Origin: Rhizoclosmatium globosum
Taxonomy: Eukaryota; Chytridiomycota; Chytridiomycetes; Chytridiales; Chytriomycetaceae
DNA length: 64,000 nt
Assembly: GCA_002104985.1 (NCBI GenBank)
Contig: MCGO01000057.1
Coordinates: 62,001 to 126,000 of the forward strand
Direction: 5' to 3'
Numbering within the stretch: the stretch's first letter is position 1; each line of letters opens with the position of its first letter. This document shows, one piece after another, positions 1 through 11,500 of the stretch. The notes under the pieces are model-generated. The model had not been told where the DNA came from, ran no database searches, and saw nothing but the letters and a program-made list of their open reading frames with translations. Position numbers and translations under genes: made by a program.

Positions 1-71
1 TGGAGGTGTTGTTCGGTTTGGAAAATTGATGTAATTCTTTCACTCTTTGTTTGTTTTGAAACAAGGAAGAA

Positions 72-1803
72 ATGAAAGAGGTAGCAGTGCAGTGCCCCCC
101 ACCAACAGCAAAAAACTTACCCATCGCCTATTTGAATGGACAGGAATCGGACATTCAAATTGAGCTGTCCAGGATCATATCAGCACTCCAGAGCATTGAC
201 GGCATCTTGGCTGATCCGATTGGCAAGTGGGCGTCACTTACTGCAGCCGAGAAAGAGCTCTACGGGAACTCAGCTGCTTCCTGGTGGCAACTTGAGCGGA
301 TTATGCTGCACAATAAGGCAAATCACCTTCGCACGCAGCAGACTGGTCTGCTTGGCCTACTTTCCAGCTTGATGGAAGCTCGAAAGGTGGTCGAGGCGGG
401 TGAGTCATCTGCTTTGATGTGCACTCTACGTTCTCAAAGGTGGAATACTGATATTAATAGTTTTTGTTAGATGATCCAATTGACCAACTTCGAATTACCA
501 ACTTCGTTTCTGCAAATGTCACTCACATTCCTGAATATCACGAGCTACAGTCATTGATTACTCGTCCATTGAAAAAGCCTTTCCCGGTGTCCATTGCCGA
601 CTATAACGCTGTTTTGACCAGTCCCGATGTCAAAGACCTCATTATGGAGAGCTCAAGCACCTATTCGAAACAGTTCATGTTGAAAATCTGGTACCCTATT
701 GTATCTCCACCGACTACAGGCGATTCTGAAGACTCTTTCCATGTATTATGGGATTTGTTGATTGTTGAAGTACTCAAGTTTGCTTTGACAAACAGCAGTA
801 CATTCCAACAGAACCGAAATTCAAAAAAGTTCACTGAAACCGGAAACAATCGTCCAGATCTGAGTCTTGTGGTGAAAGACTATTGCGTGTTCCGCGGGAG
901 GAAAAGGGGCCTACAACAAATGGCAACCCAGAGAGGGAACTGACGGAAAAACTTATTTGGTCATACGGTTCTCTTCCATACATTTTTGGATACTATGCAT
1001 ATGGTTACAACATCAGACTGTGTATCTTGGAATGCAAGAAGCAGAGTGGGGCAGTGACTCGACGAGATTTTGGCGATAATTATGATATACGACATCCCAC
1101 GGACCGTTGTCGACTTGTGACTGCATTGTTGAATCTTGCTCCAATCCTCGGAAAATTAGCTGAACTGGCCCCCTCATCCAACGCACTGCCTGATGTTGTT
1201 TTCACTCGACCAACCAAGACTGTATCTTTGTGTGGGAACCTGGTGTACAAAGGATTTTATGAACCAAGTGTGTTCCATAGAGTACGAAGAATTTATAGGT
1301 TAATTGAACCCAAAGCACCCAATCTCGAATACGCGTTCACAATTTCCGAGTCTGAAATGATGTTGGTCTGTAAACCACGAATCGAAATGACGAACCCGAG
1401 TACACCGAAACAATTATGTCAATGCCTTATTGACATTTCAGTGGCGTTGAAGTATCTACACTCGAAGCAAATTGTTCATCATGATGTGCGGTGGGATAAT
1501 ATTGGATTGTTGAATGGGACGTGGTATTTGATTGATTTCGATGAAGCATCAGATACATTGTATGATATTCTTGGACGGGATAATCTTGCCTTTGAATCGC
1601 ATTCTCCCGAGGTCCGATCGGCACATGATTGTCGTGTTGATATTTGGAGTCTTGGCCATTTGATATCCACCGCTTTCACGGACGTGACAGAATTCAAAGC
1701 GCTTTCTAATGCTTGTTGTCAGACTGATCCAAATTTGAGATGGTCTTTAACTGATGTGGAGGCTTGGTTGCGGTCTCTGGCGCTTCAGCATGAATGGAAT
1801 TGA
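72..1803 (+). pseudogene. Crinkler-like protein kinase-fold gene, frame-broken
   Basis: Exon 1 is 72-399; a GTGAGT...TTAG intron (400-470) leads to exon 2 in consistent frame. The middle part carries an RPDLSLVV...DYCVFRG stretch followed, one frame over, by EEKGP, which resembles the conserved central block of Crinkler-type and related fungal proteins (RPD...RGEEK). The C-terminal half is a protein-kinase-like fold: HHDVRWDNIG is the catalytic loop (HxDxxxxN) and DFDEA replaces the usual DFG. No LFLAK-type N-terminus or signal peptide is seen. The reading frame breaks near base 897, where one G seems missing (GGGAGG for GGGGAGG); as written the upstream frame stops at 943. It is either a young pseudogene or an assembly error in a G run. 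The kinase fold is clear; the Crinkler link is family resemblance only. Confidence 0.6.
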
Positions 1804-1927
1804 AAGAATAGGAGTTGCGGTCAAAATTGCGTTCAAAAAATAGTATGCATATAAAAGATTTTAGCACTTTTAATTTTCGATTCAAACAAACAGAGATACG
1901 TGAAAAAAAGTAAGTAAGAAGAGAATA

Positions 1928-2484
1928 TCAATCCTCCACCAAACTCTCCCTCCTCACTCCCCACTTCTCACTCTGCTTCCTTCCAGCCTCACCCAACCCA
2001 ACCATTTTCCTCACACTCACCGGCGTCCCAACTTCCACCTCCCCATCCCCACCACCACCACCTTGAACCTGCACACCAGCAGCCCAAGTCCTCTCAACCC
2101 CATCCTTCATCACCGTTCCCCACTCACAGCACCCCCCTCCAACCCCGTCAAACAATACCCAGGAACAACACCCTCCCCCTCCCGTCTCGACAAGTTCAAA
2201 ACAAACACCCATCCATCATCATACGTCCGAGTGACAGAGACAAGGTCGCCGACAACGAGGAGCGTCTCGTCGCGACGGGTTGGGGTGAAGGGTGTGGTTA
2301 CGGCGTGTGTTGCTTTCGGGGCTTTGGTTGCTGGTGCGGGGGTGTAGGTTGCGAGGAGGGCGGCTTCTTGGCGGGCGATGGAGTCGCGGACGAAGGAGTG
2401 TTTTTTGAGGGTGGAGCGGTTGGTTGACGTTGTGGAGAAGGTGGAGACGGTAGAAGCGGCGGAGGAAGGGCGGGGGTTTGGGGG

Positions 2485-2531
<47 letters not shown>

Positions 2532-4037
2532 GCTGTCGAGGGGGTTGAGGGGGCGGAGGGGAGGTTGGGCCTGTGAGGGATTCAAAGGATGTGTTTGCAG
2601 AGACAAAGTGAAGGTCTGTGGCAGATTCGTTGAATTGGTCAGTTGAATTTTGGTCATTGGCGTGGGAGTTTCGAAGAGGAGTTGGCTGGTTGGCTTCGTC
2701 GTCTTCATCATCCTCGTCTTGGTCTGGTAGAGCAAGGAGTGTTGACGCGATGGGTGGAAACGTCGATTCCGACGCAAGTTGATGCATAGAAGATTGAGGC
2801 ACTTGGTTTGTTGAAGAGGAAGAAGAATTAGGAGGAATCGAAGGTAGATCTGGTTGAATTGTTGGACGGCGAGAGGCTTTTGGAGTTGGATCGTTCAGGG
2901 CATCAGATGAGGTTCGCACATTTTGAATAACAGATGAGTTGGCCGCTTGATTTTGTTGGTAAGTTTGAATTGTGGTGACAAGGGCGTCAAGGGCTTCGGG
3001 GTGGGTGGTGGAGGGAAGGGGGATTCTGATTTTGTGGGAGACGAAGAGAGAGTAGAGAGAGTGTCCACCAGATCTTTTGGTGAAGTGTGTGTAGCACTGA
3101 TAAATCTAAAGGATGATGATTTTCCTGAAGAAGAGGAGAGAGAGGAGGTTGACGTTGACGCTTTCAAAGCATGGGGTATCGGTGGGGGTAAATAAACAGA
3201 CGGAAATTCGGGTGAAGATGAAGATGAAGTCGATGAAGAAGATGGAGGGGGATAAGATTGATGTGGGACTGGAGGGGGAACGAGGGGAAGAGGGTCTGCA
3301 ACAGAAAAGGAGTTACCTCCTGATTGAGCAACCAAGAAGGAATTTCCCTGAGATACTTCCGCTGTTTGTAATTGTTGTTGCTGCAGCAGTTGGCGTTCAT
3401 GGTCGTTCTGGCGTTTCCTTTTCTGGCTGTACAAACACCACACCACCAGGGCAATGGCAAGCACGAGCAACAGAACGACTGGCACCGCAATTGCAGCAAC
3501 ATTCACAGAATTTGACGAGGAATCCGCAAGAGCCGCAGCAACAGTCGAAACAATTGTTTTTGTGGTTTCAAATTGATTTGGATTTGAGGACTGGGTTGGT
3601 TTTTGATTTGAAGTTATTTGGGTTTGTGGATTTGGGCTTGAAAGTGCCGTTGTTTCTGATGCAGTTTGACGCGGACTTGCTAAGGCTGTTGTTTGGGTTG
3701 CACACAAGGCGGCTTGGTTGAGAAGGCCGCCATCGCAGACAGCACCGATGGGCTCGATTGGAAGCACTGGTGGCAGAGTAGAGAAATTGAAGGATTCAGT
3801 TTAGTTTATGCTTTAGTAGGAAAGGGAAGGATAGGGTGCGATAAGTTCTAAAACAGTAGTAGTATACTGGTAGTATACTGTGTCTTGAGAACCCCAAATC
3901 AAACTATTCAACCCACCATGTCCAGTTCCCCGCCCAGTACACGTCACAAACTCTGAGCCACACTGTTTTACGCATCGTCGTTCGCCGTAAAAGTCGCACG
4001 CTGCCACTGCCAAACTCTTTTCCGCATCCGAGCTCAT
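1928..4037 (-). CDS. Single-pass membrane protein with C-terminal SH3 domain
   Basis: Multi-exon gene. The N-terminal part is cysteine-rich (ACDFYGERRCVKQCGSEFVTC near 3.9-4.0 kb; PIEPIGAVCDGG near 3.75 kb). Next comes a Ser/Thr-rich stretch, one transmembrane helix (VAAIAVPVVLLLVLAIALVV) followed by a basic stop-transfer (SQKRKRQ), and a long Pro/Ser/Gln-rich cytosolic tail with a pure polyglutamine tract coded by the (TTG)n run at 2485-2535. The C-terminus is an SH3 domain (DETLLVVGDLVSVTRTYDDGWVFVLN...VVPGYCLTGLE). This layout is that of fungal cortex or sensor-like SH3 membrane proteins (inference). The start is taken at ATG 4037; an upstream signal-peptide exon may be missing. The last exon is either read through to 2110 or spliced by a 59-nt intron so that it ends at 1928. 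Inner joins near 3.1 kb and 3.8 kb are uncertain. Confidence 0.6.
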
Positions 4038-4169
4038 TTTTGGAAACACTTGTGAAAGTGAACCCTGCGCAGCACTTTCAACTTGCACCCCCCCAAACAC
4101 CTTTCCTTTCCAAGAATAGAAAAATTAGATAAGCGATTAGAGCATGCATTTTGTTCATTTATTCATGCT

Positions 4170-5143
4170 TCAATTGTCTGATGGAACAACACCTGTGAAT
4201 TCCTTGGCAATCTTCTCCCACGAACGCTCAAAGTGGGTTGGGCATTCGTACCCATCTGGGTTCTTGGTCAAGTAGTCCTGGTGGTATTCCTCACCATCCC
4301 AGAACTTGCGGAATGGCTCCAAAGTAGTGCTGATCTGGGCTGCACCGAAGGCTGGCTGCACGCGCTTAATAACTTGCTCGGCAATCGCCTTTTGCTCTTC
4401 AGAGTGGTAGAAGATGGAGGAGCGGTACTGGGTTCCCTTGTCTCCACCTAATTGTTTTGTTTTTTACGTGTATGAGTTAGAGTTTGATCCATGATACATA
4501 CAAGAGATGAGGAGACAGAGCGCAATAAAGTACATATGAAACAGGATGAGCTGATGTAGCTACAGAGCACGATCCAATGACGCCACCTCTCCCATTTCAA
4601 ATCACACACCCAACAACTCCCTTCCCATGCATCCTACACCTCCACCACTAAACCCAGCCCCATCCAACATACACTAGACACACTACAGAAATAGTCTCTA
4701 TTATACGCTAGCTTACCCTGTCTGTTGAGTGTAGTTGGATCGTGCATTCTGAAGAAGAAGTCGAGGATGGTTGCATAGGAAACCTGGGCTGCATCAAATT
4801 CAAAGTTGACGACTTCGGCGTGGTTCGTGGTTCCAGTGCACACGTCCTTGTAGCTTGGGGAGTCCTTTGAACCACCAGAGTATCCAACTCGGATGTTCTT
4901 GATGGCGGCTCCGAACTTGCGTGCGAATGATCTCTGTTTTGTAGTTGGTGTTTAGTTTGTATTTCGGTGGGTTTCAGTTGGATTGTAGTTGGGGCATGTT
5001 ACTAACCTCAACTCCCCAGAAGCATCCTATTATCACATCCAGTGAGAAAGGAAAGGATGTCATTGTTTAGTTCATGCCTGAGTATAAGGTTTCAACAGAA
5101 ATCACGCACCGGCTCCGAGTGTGGCAACGTTAACGGCAGTCAT
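4170..5143 (-). CDS. msrA: Peptide methionine (S)-S-oxide reductase A, copy 1
   Basis: Reduces methionine-S-sulfoxide in proteins. Exons: 5110-5143, 5007-5026, 4717-4933 and 4170-4447; all joins keep frame and give about 182 residues, the usual MsrA length. The catalytic GCFWG motif is formed across a junction: G from exon 1 and CFWGVE from a 20-nt micro-exon. Further MsrA signatures are RVGYSGG, the H-A-E-V-V segment, the Y-R-S and FYHSEEQ block, and DGEEYHQDYL. There is no targeting peptide, so it is probably cytosolic. It lies head-to-head with a second msrA at 5428-6547, which points to an inverted duplication. Confidence 0.93.
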
Positions 5144-5427
5144 TTGGTTTTTTGCTTGGATTTTGCTTTCTGTTCTTCCGCTTCGTACCTCCCTTCCGGC
5201 CTTCAATTTCGAATTCAAATTTCGAATTCATTAGAGTATGATAGACATCCTTAATTCATCCTAACCCTTTTATTCCCTGTTTTCAATGGATATGTGTATG
5301 TTAGCAAAAAAGATGCGGACGCCAGATTCCAATCCAGATCTTACTGGAAGCACTACATTAACTGGTTGCTTTATGTTCTTCCTGCTGCCTACGTTTATAT
5401 TGTTAATGGACACTTCTTTCTTCGAAC

Positions 5428-6547
5428 ATGAGCCAAACCCCGATTAAACGATGGCAAAGTATCAGTCAGCATTCCGTAAACAGTATCATCATGACAACTG
5501 AGCTCTGTCTTGGCAGAGTTGGCTTCCCGGTCCAATTCCTTGTTCCTTTTGTCGTGATTGCGTTTTTGTACATGATGTCACGGGTGAATGGAGCTACAGC
5601 TTTTTGGACACGTCCAAGAAATTGGCATGGATATGGTATATTGGCGTTATTGTCTTTTTCGTGTTGGTATTCTTTGTTGTTTGGGGAATCCATTGGAGCC
5701 GTGATCGTCGAAGAGAGCGGATTGGAATATCACCAAAAGTTCCCGCGACTGAGAATGATATGGAATGCAAATCAATAGAAAAGATTTGGAAATCAATTGG
5801 AATCATTTCAAAAAAACACTCTCAGATGGGCAACTCTCCAAGCAGCAACTACGTCCCACCAGTCCGTACGCCAAAAGACCCAAACGCCCAAGTTGCAACG
5901 CTTGGCGCCGGCTGTTTCTGGGGCGTTGAAAAGTCGTTCCGAAAGAAATTCGGGGACAAGATCCAGAACGTTCGAGTTGGATACTCAGGTGGTTCAAAGG
6001 ACTCCCCAAGCTACCGCCAAGTCTGTAACGGGTGCGTCGTATCTACATTCTTCGATATCTTTCTAACTTGAACTGCGTTTAGTGACACGATGCACGCGGA
6101 AGTGGTCAACTTTGAATACATTGAATCAGAGCTGCCATATGAGACAATCCTCGACTTCTTCTTCAGATCGCATGACCCAACCACAAAGAATCGACAGGGT
6201 ATGTTGTAACTGATGTTGCTGATTATGAATGATTTGAAATCTCAACAGGAAACGACAGTGGAACACAGTACCGATCGGCCATTTTCTACCACTCTGAAGA
6301 GCAGAAGGCGATTGCCGAGCAAGTTATCAAGCGCGTGCAGCCAGCATTTGGGAATCACAACATTGCTACTACTTTGGAGCCATTCCGCAAGTTTTGGGAT
6401 GGCGAAGAATACCACCAAGATTATTTGGCCAAGAACCCACATGGATACGAATGCGCTACACACTTTGAACGAACGTGGGCTCGAGTTGCGGCGCAATGGG
6501 GAGGTGTCGATATTTCGGCCCAAACGGGAAAGGGAAATGAGTTGTGA
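5428..6547 (+). CDS. msrA: Peptide methionine (S)-S-oxide reductase A, copy 2, possibly membrane-anchored
   Basis: The MsrA core is coded by exons ending at 6031 and covering 6083-6198 and 6249-6547, all in frame, with GCFWG, RVGYSGG, the MHAEVV stretch and DGEEYHQDYL. Starting at ATG 5826 the protein is 206 residues. Upstream of 5826 the same frame stays open to 5517 and codes a strong hydrophobic helix (LAWIWYIGVIVFFVLVFFVV) followed by RDRRRER. A GTAAAC...GGCAG intron (5476-5516) joins this in frame to ATG 5428 (MSQTPIKRWQ). The gene may therefore make a membrane-anchored MsrA of about 325 residues; I give that longer model but the 5826 start is a real alternative. It is divergent from copy 1. 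Confidence 0.82.
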
Positions 6548-6694
6548 TAATATTGAGAAATTGAGAATAACAGCGTCTTTTACTTTCTACATTCCATAAT
6601 GGAACTGAACATAATTGTTGATCAAACAGAAATCAAATACCTAGCGCCCAACACCCCTCCTTCCTCCCCATTACCAGTCGTAAACGAAACCTAT

Positions 6695-8325
6695 TTAAGC
6701 CAAAACCCTCATAGTGGCCTCGTAAGCCATGAAAGTGAAACCATTGACTGGTCCGGCACGGAGCATACAAGTGACGAAACCTCTGTAGAAACCCATGACA
6801 CCCTCAGCAGCCAACACTTTCTTGACACAGTCAGCAACACCCTTGTACTTTCTGTCAGCAACTTCGAAGCTATCCGTCTGAATCTTTGACTTGATGGCAT
6901 CCTATTTCCAAAGAATAAGTAAGAATCAGGAGAACAGCTCCTTCCCCCCATAATAAAACTTACAATTGGGTACATGACAGTCCACAAAGTGTAACCACTG
7001 CAAGCACCAAACAAGCACTGCATCCATCCAGCAACATCACCTCTGTTCTGAGTCTTTTGAATCTTCATCTGTCTCTTCATCAAGGCTTCGTATGTCAAAA
7101 AGTAGATTCCGTATCCACCAAACTCTCTGACCAATGTGATTCCTTGACCCTTGTAGATACCAGCGAGACCGTATTTTCCGTACACACGCTTGAAAAAGTC
7201 GATGGGTCCGGCGTAGGCACCTGCGGCACCGCTACGGGCCTGGATTTGGAGTCTGCTACGGACGTGCTCGATGGGGCCGGAGAGGACACTGTTGGCTACA
7301 CCTGAAGCACTTCCGGAGAGGAACAGTTGGGCGTAGGAGAGGTCGGTTGGGTTGTGCTGGTTGCGGGAGGCATTTTGGGCAATGAAGTATCGCTTGGCGG
7401 ATTCAAGGGCTGAGAATTGGATGGAGACACAGGCTCCAATTCCGATAAGGGGGGTTAAAGCGCCCTAAAAAAGGGATGGACAATAAGTAAAATTATTAGA
7501 ATGAAGTTTCGGTGATGGGTTTTTGAGGTTTCGTTCAACGCAACCACTTTTTTCTTCCGTAATGCGAAACAGGCTTGCCCTTCCCTCATTGCATTCCTCT
7601 CTTCCCGCACAGATACACAACAACAAAATAAAAGAAGCACAAGGATACCTTGTAGAAGCCCTTAAAACCTTCGTTCTTCAACGTCTTCTTGACACAGTCG
7701 ACCATTGAGCTGTACTGGTCTGGCTGTGTTTGCAGACGGACTTTGACGGTATCGAATGGCTGACCAGTCATGACCTAGAAATTGGACCTGGTTAGCGTAC
7801 GATGGTTCGGGCACTTTCGGGTAGTTGACGCTCAAGCAATTGTCTGTTATCGGCGGCATCCGAGGACACCCGACATCCAATCAGATCAGCACTCCCTTCC
7901 TTTCTCAGTCAAACCAACTGGCTGCGATCCCGATTCCCGATATCATAATGCGATAGTGCCAGATCAGGTGCATTTGGTGGTGTCACTGGTGTGTTGAGGG
8001 TGAATTGATAAAGCCACAAATAGGTTCGCATTGTCCTTCACAGCAACGATGCCCTGGCTGCCTTTCAAGTGTGGGTGGGTCAAAGTACCTGCACAATTCC
8101 TCCGACGCATCCAGCGAACTAGTTGGTTGTTTGGTTGTTTGGTTGTTTGGCAGCAGTGGGTGATTGATGGTAAGGTTGAGGGTGCGAATCGACAGATTGG
8201 TTGTTTGGAGAGCAGGTCGGCATGAGGGGTAATGGTAATAAACATTGACAGTTAGAAGACATTATTTGAATCAAATGAAGCGTTGGTACCGATTCCTTCA
8301 GAGCCTGGTTGTCTCCCTTTGCCAT
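6695..8325 (-). CDS. YMC1: Mitochondrial carrier (SLC25), YMC1/YMC2-type
   Basis: Inner-membrane solute carrier. Exons: 8290-8325, 8089-8118, 7649-7774, 6964-7464 and 6695-6901; joins keep frame and give 300 residues, the family norm. Three repeats carry Px[DE]xx[KR] signatures: [24 protein letters not shown] and [11 protein letters not shown]. Helix 1 ([10 protein letters not shown]) sits alone in a 30-nt micro-exon between CTAG and GTAC. The set [21 protein letters not shown]-like and [10 protein letters not shown] matches fungal Ymc1-like members of the carnitine/basic amino acid carrier branch; the exact substrate cannot be read from sequence. The first intron contains repeated GGTTGTTT units. 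The coding end is 148 bp from the msrA stop, convergent. Confidence 0.92.
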
Positions 8326-8559
8326 TGGTTGCTTTTCTTTTTTTGGAAGTCAAAATTGTTACCTCTTTCTTCTTGTTTTCCTTAGCGATAGTTTTTGCAA
8401 GAAATGATACTGTATTTAACATTTTAGAAGAACATTAAAAAAAAACAAAAGGTAAAAGAAAAAAACATACCTGTAAAAAATAATTAGAATTATGCCATAA
8501 GGAAAGCAAGGCCATACCAAATTTCTTTGTATTGTTAATCAGGAATGTATCCAGGGCTG
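8326..8559 (-). other. Region 3' of the Fanzor gene, candidate guide-RNA locus
   Basis: This 234-bp gap lies between the Fanzor stop codon and the start of the carrier gene, both on the minus strand. It is A/T-rich with A and T runs and must contain the Fanzor 3' UTR and the carrier promoter. In studied Fanzor and TnpB loci the guide RNA (fRNA/omega RNA) comes from the 3' end of the nuclease gene, so this is where one would look. I do not see a convincing stable hairpin by eye; the nearest is a GCC...GGC pairing around 8493-8512. The function is inferred only from position. Confidence 0.25.
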
Positions 8560-11500
8560 TTAAATGAAAGCTGCAGGTCGACCACCAGTATGATTGTAAT
8601 GAAACAGCAAGTGGCGAATGTTGCATGCAGCTTGAATATCTTTGTCCACAATCTTAGCAACAAATGTTAGTGCTGGTACCAGTCACAAGCATACATACAG
8701 TAGGGGGTCCTGGAATGAGTGGGCACTCAACAAGACCATAAACTGAACTCTGGATGTTAGTAAGATCAGGGCATTGAACAAAGGGATGCATTGGTTGTTT
8801 GTCATCATCAATGCAGTATTTTCTCCAGTGAAGATCCTGAAACTTGCGTTTCTTGTGGGGGCATCTAAGAATAGGACGTCGAACCTAGTCCAACATTAAT
8901 GTAAGACTTACTTTGTTGATTACTTACTGTCACAACTGGTGGATATTGGAACACACCTCCTGCCTCATAGCCAGCACTGAGACGATGGGACCGCTGTGAA
9001 GTCAAATGCTCATCAATAACAAACACAAAGTGCTCATGAGCAGCCTTTTCTCTGATTCTCTGTGTGAAAAACACATATTTAGTATTGCCAACCATTGCGT
9101 TAAACTGACATTGTTGGGAACAGGTGCCCATGGTCTCTGGTGATTCCAAGATCCATCGCCATAAGCAAAATAGACTGGTGCAACAGGAAAAGCTGGAATA
9201 TTATTCAAGCGGCGTGTTCGACGGCGGAGTTTTCTTGCTCCAGGAACAATCCTGCCTTGCATACTGTTCCAATCAGTGTCTGTCATGCGCCCAGCCATAC
9301 GATTGATGAGAGCTTGTTCAGCCCGCTGGTGTTTCATACGACTGCTCTGCTTCCACTTTAGATGCTGGGGACGAGAATACTCTTGCAACAAGAATTCTGA
9401 CTGGAAATGCTTGACCATCCAGGTCCATTGACACCAATGACCCAGTGTACGTTGACCAATAACACGTGGAGAATTTTGAGCAAGGACATCATATGCAAAG
9501 TTGATGCGGTGATCATTGTCTCGGAACACCTCTTCCCTCTTTTCAGAGAGCTTAGAACCATTGATTTGACACATATGACCATGGGAAACCTGAACAACGT
9601 GGTCATGAATAATTTGTCGTGATGGAGGATGTGCAGGCGGAGGTACTGGAACTGGAGCAACAGCAGCATTGTTGATTTGGAGCTGGATATCACTATTGAC
9701 ACAAGTTACAACATTCCTGATACCTAAATAGGTAAAATAAATATTAGAAGCTGATTTAGTAAGCCAAACACAGAAATCAAACCTGGGTCAACACTAATAA
9801 CATTGTGAGGATCCAAGATTCCAGCTTGAATTTGATTCACAATTCCCATATTGTTTATGTGATGATCCACACGCACCATTCCACGACCATTTATCATGAA
9901 TTGGTTATAGTTATAATTTTGTGGGAGTGAATTTGCATCATCAGTCCAACTTTTGTGAGGAACTCTGTTGGCATTTGCTGCAAGATTGTTCTGAACAAAG
10001 GCTTGTCTGGTATTCAGAGTCCATGAAAAGCTTCTGCCATCAGTTTGAAGATAATATGAAGCTAGGGCCCTTTAGAATTATTCAATGCAATAAAGTTTTA
10101 CATACAATCAACATCATTCCTCAAGTGGCGACTCCAGCGAACAGATTCAACTCGAAAAAACAGTCCAATTATGCCACGATGTTCAGCTCGAGTCCCTCCA
10201 TGACCATTGTATCTTCCAACCCCATTTGGTGGACTAATTATTCCCAATGCAGGTACAATGATGTGCTGGAAATGTGCAGCAGCAGCTACAAGTGAAGGTG
10301 GAAAGTTAACTCCACCTGGTGGTTGAGGAAGTGGAACAGCAAGTGGCCCCAAAAGGTCCCTCAGTCGTGGCATAAAATATTGACATAGAACACGATAGTC
10401 TATCCCACAAAAGACTGCTTGAGCCGTGGTAGCATTGGTTGGAAGTGGTGCAAGAGGAAAATAAGCTTCACTTCCAAGGAGTGCCATATCTGGGCGAATA
10501 AAACTGTTTCAATGGTAGTATGTTTGAAATTAGCAAATGAAGGCTTGACAGATAAAAACTTACTCTCTGGTATAAGCCAAAATATTATTGCCCATTCTTG
10601 ACATTGCCCTAATAAGATTCATTTCAAAGTGTGGGCCACGCTGAATGTTATTGAAGGGCATGGCAACAAGAAACTGTCTGTGATGGAGAAGAAATGCAAC
10701 AATATTGTTGGTCACTGCCTGTGGAACTGCTACAGGAAGTGCAAGTGGGGCACCAAATGGTGGGGTCAGGTAATTGTATATTGCTGTCTTTGCAGTTGCC
10801 TTGATAACAGCGGTAGGTTGGTATCCATGCAGGAAGCAATGAAAGTTGAAAACCTGAATTATGTTGTAAGATTTAAAGTAAATTTCAGACAAGATCAACA
10901 AACCTCCTCAGCCAGCTTGCCTAAATTGGCAATGAATCTGCGAGCAAGTGCATTTTCAAAGTCTGTACGCAATCGTTTGGCTTCAATGGCAATAACTTGC
11001 TCCCATTCATAGCTGGGACAGTTAAAGAGGGGAACCATTCGAAGACCAGGTTGGATGGGTTGTCCATTCTGAAAACCATTGTTGTCACAACTAAATGGAT
11101 GATGAAAGTTTTGGAAAGTTTCCAACAAGTAATGTCTTGTGACAGAACGGCGGGTGTTTTGGTGTGCCTGAAGGGCTGCACCAACTGGAAGGATGTAGGG
11201 TGTGCCAACAGGATTGCCAGGAAGTACAAAACCAATTGGAAGTGGGGCATGATAATTATTGGCGAGCAGATTTCCAGAAGCATACTTGAGTGCAAATTGG
11301 AAGAAGGATTCTGAAAACTCAATGTCAAGATGATCGTGACCTAATTTTAAGTCCCAATGAATTTAAACGATATTAATTTGAGCTGTTAAATACCAGTTGG
11401 GTTGCGCTCTAGGTGAAGGTTGATTGCAAGCATGGCATCGGAGCGTAGGAGGGACACATTTCTTGCAAACTCTTGTAAGAGTGGCCCCATTACACAACGT

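Noticed and set aside
2298..2777. Asn-rich open frame on the minus strand
   Set aside because: It is the polyQ-coding repeat of the SH3 gene read in another frame.
7967..7996. Plus-strand reading [10 protein letters not shown] inside an intron of the minus-strand carrier, as if helix 1 were inverted
   Set aside because: A proper 30-nt exon (8089-8118, [10 protein letters not shown]) on the correct strand completes the carrier in phase; the plus-strand text lacks matching splice phases and is a chance GGT-rich reading.
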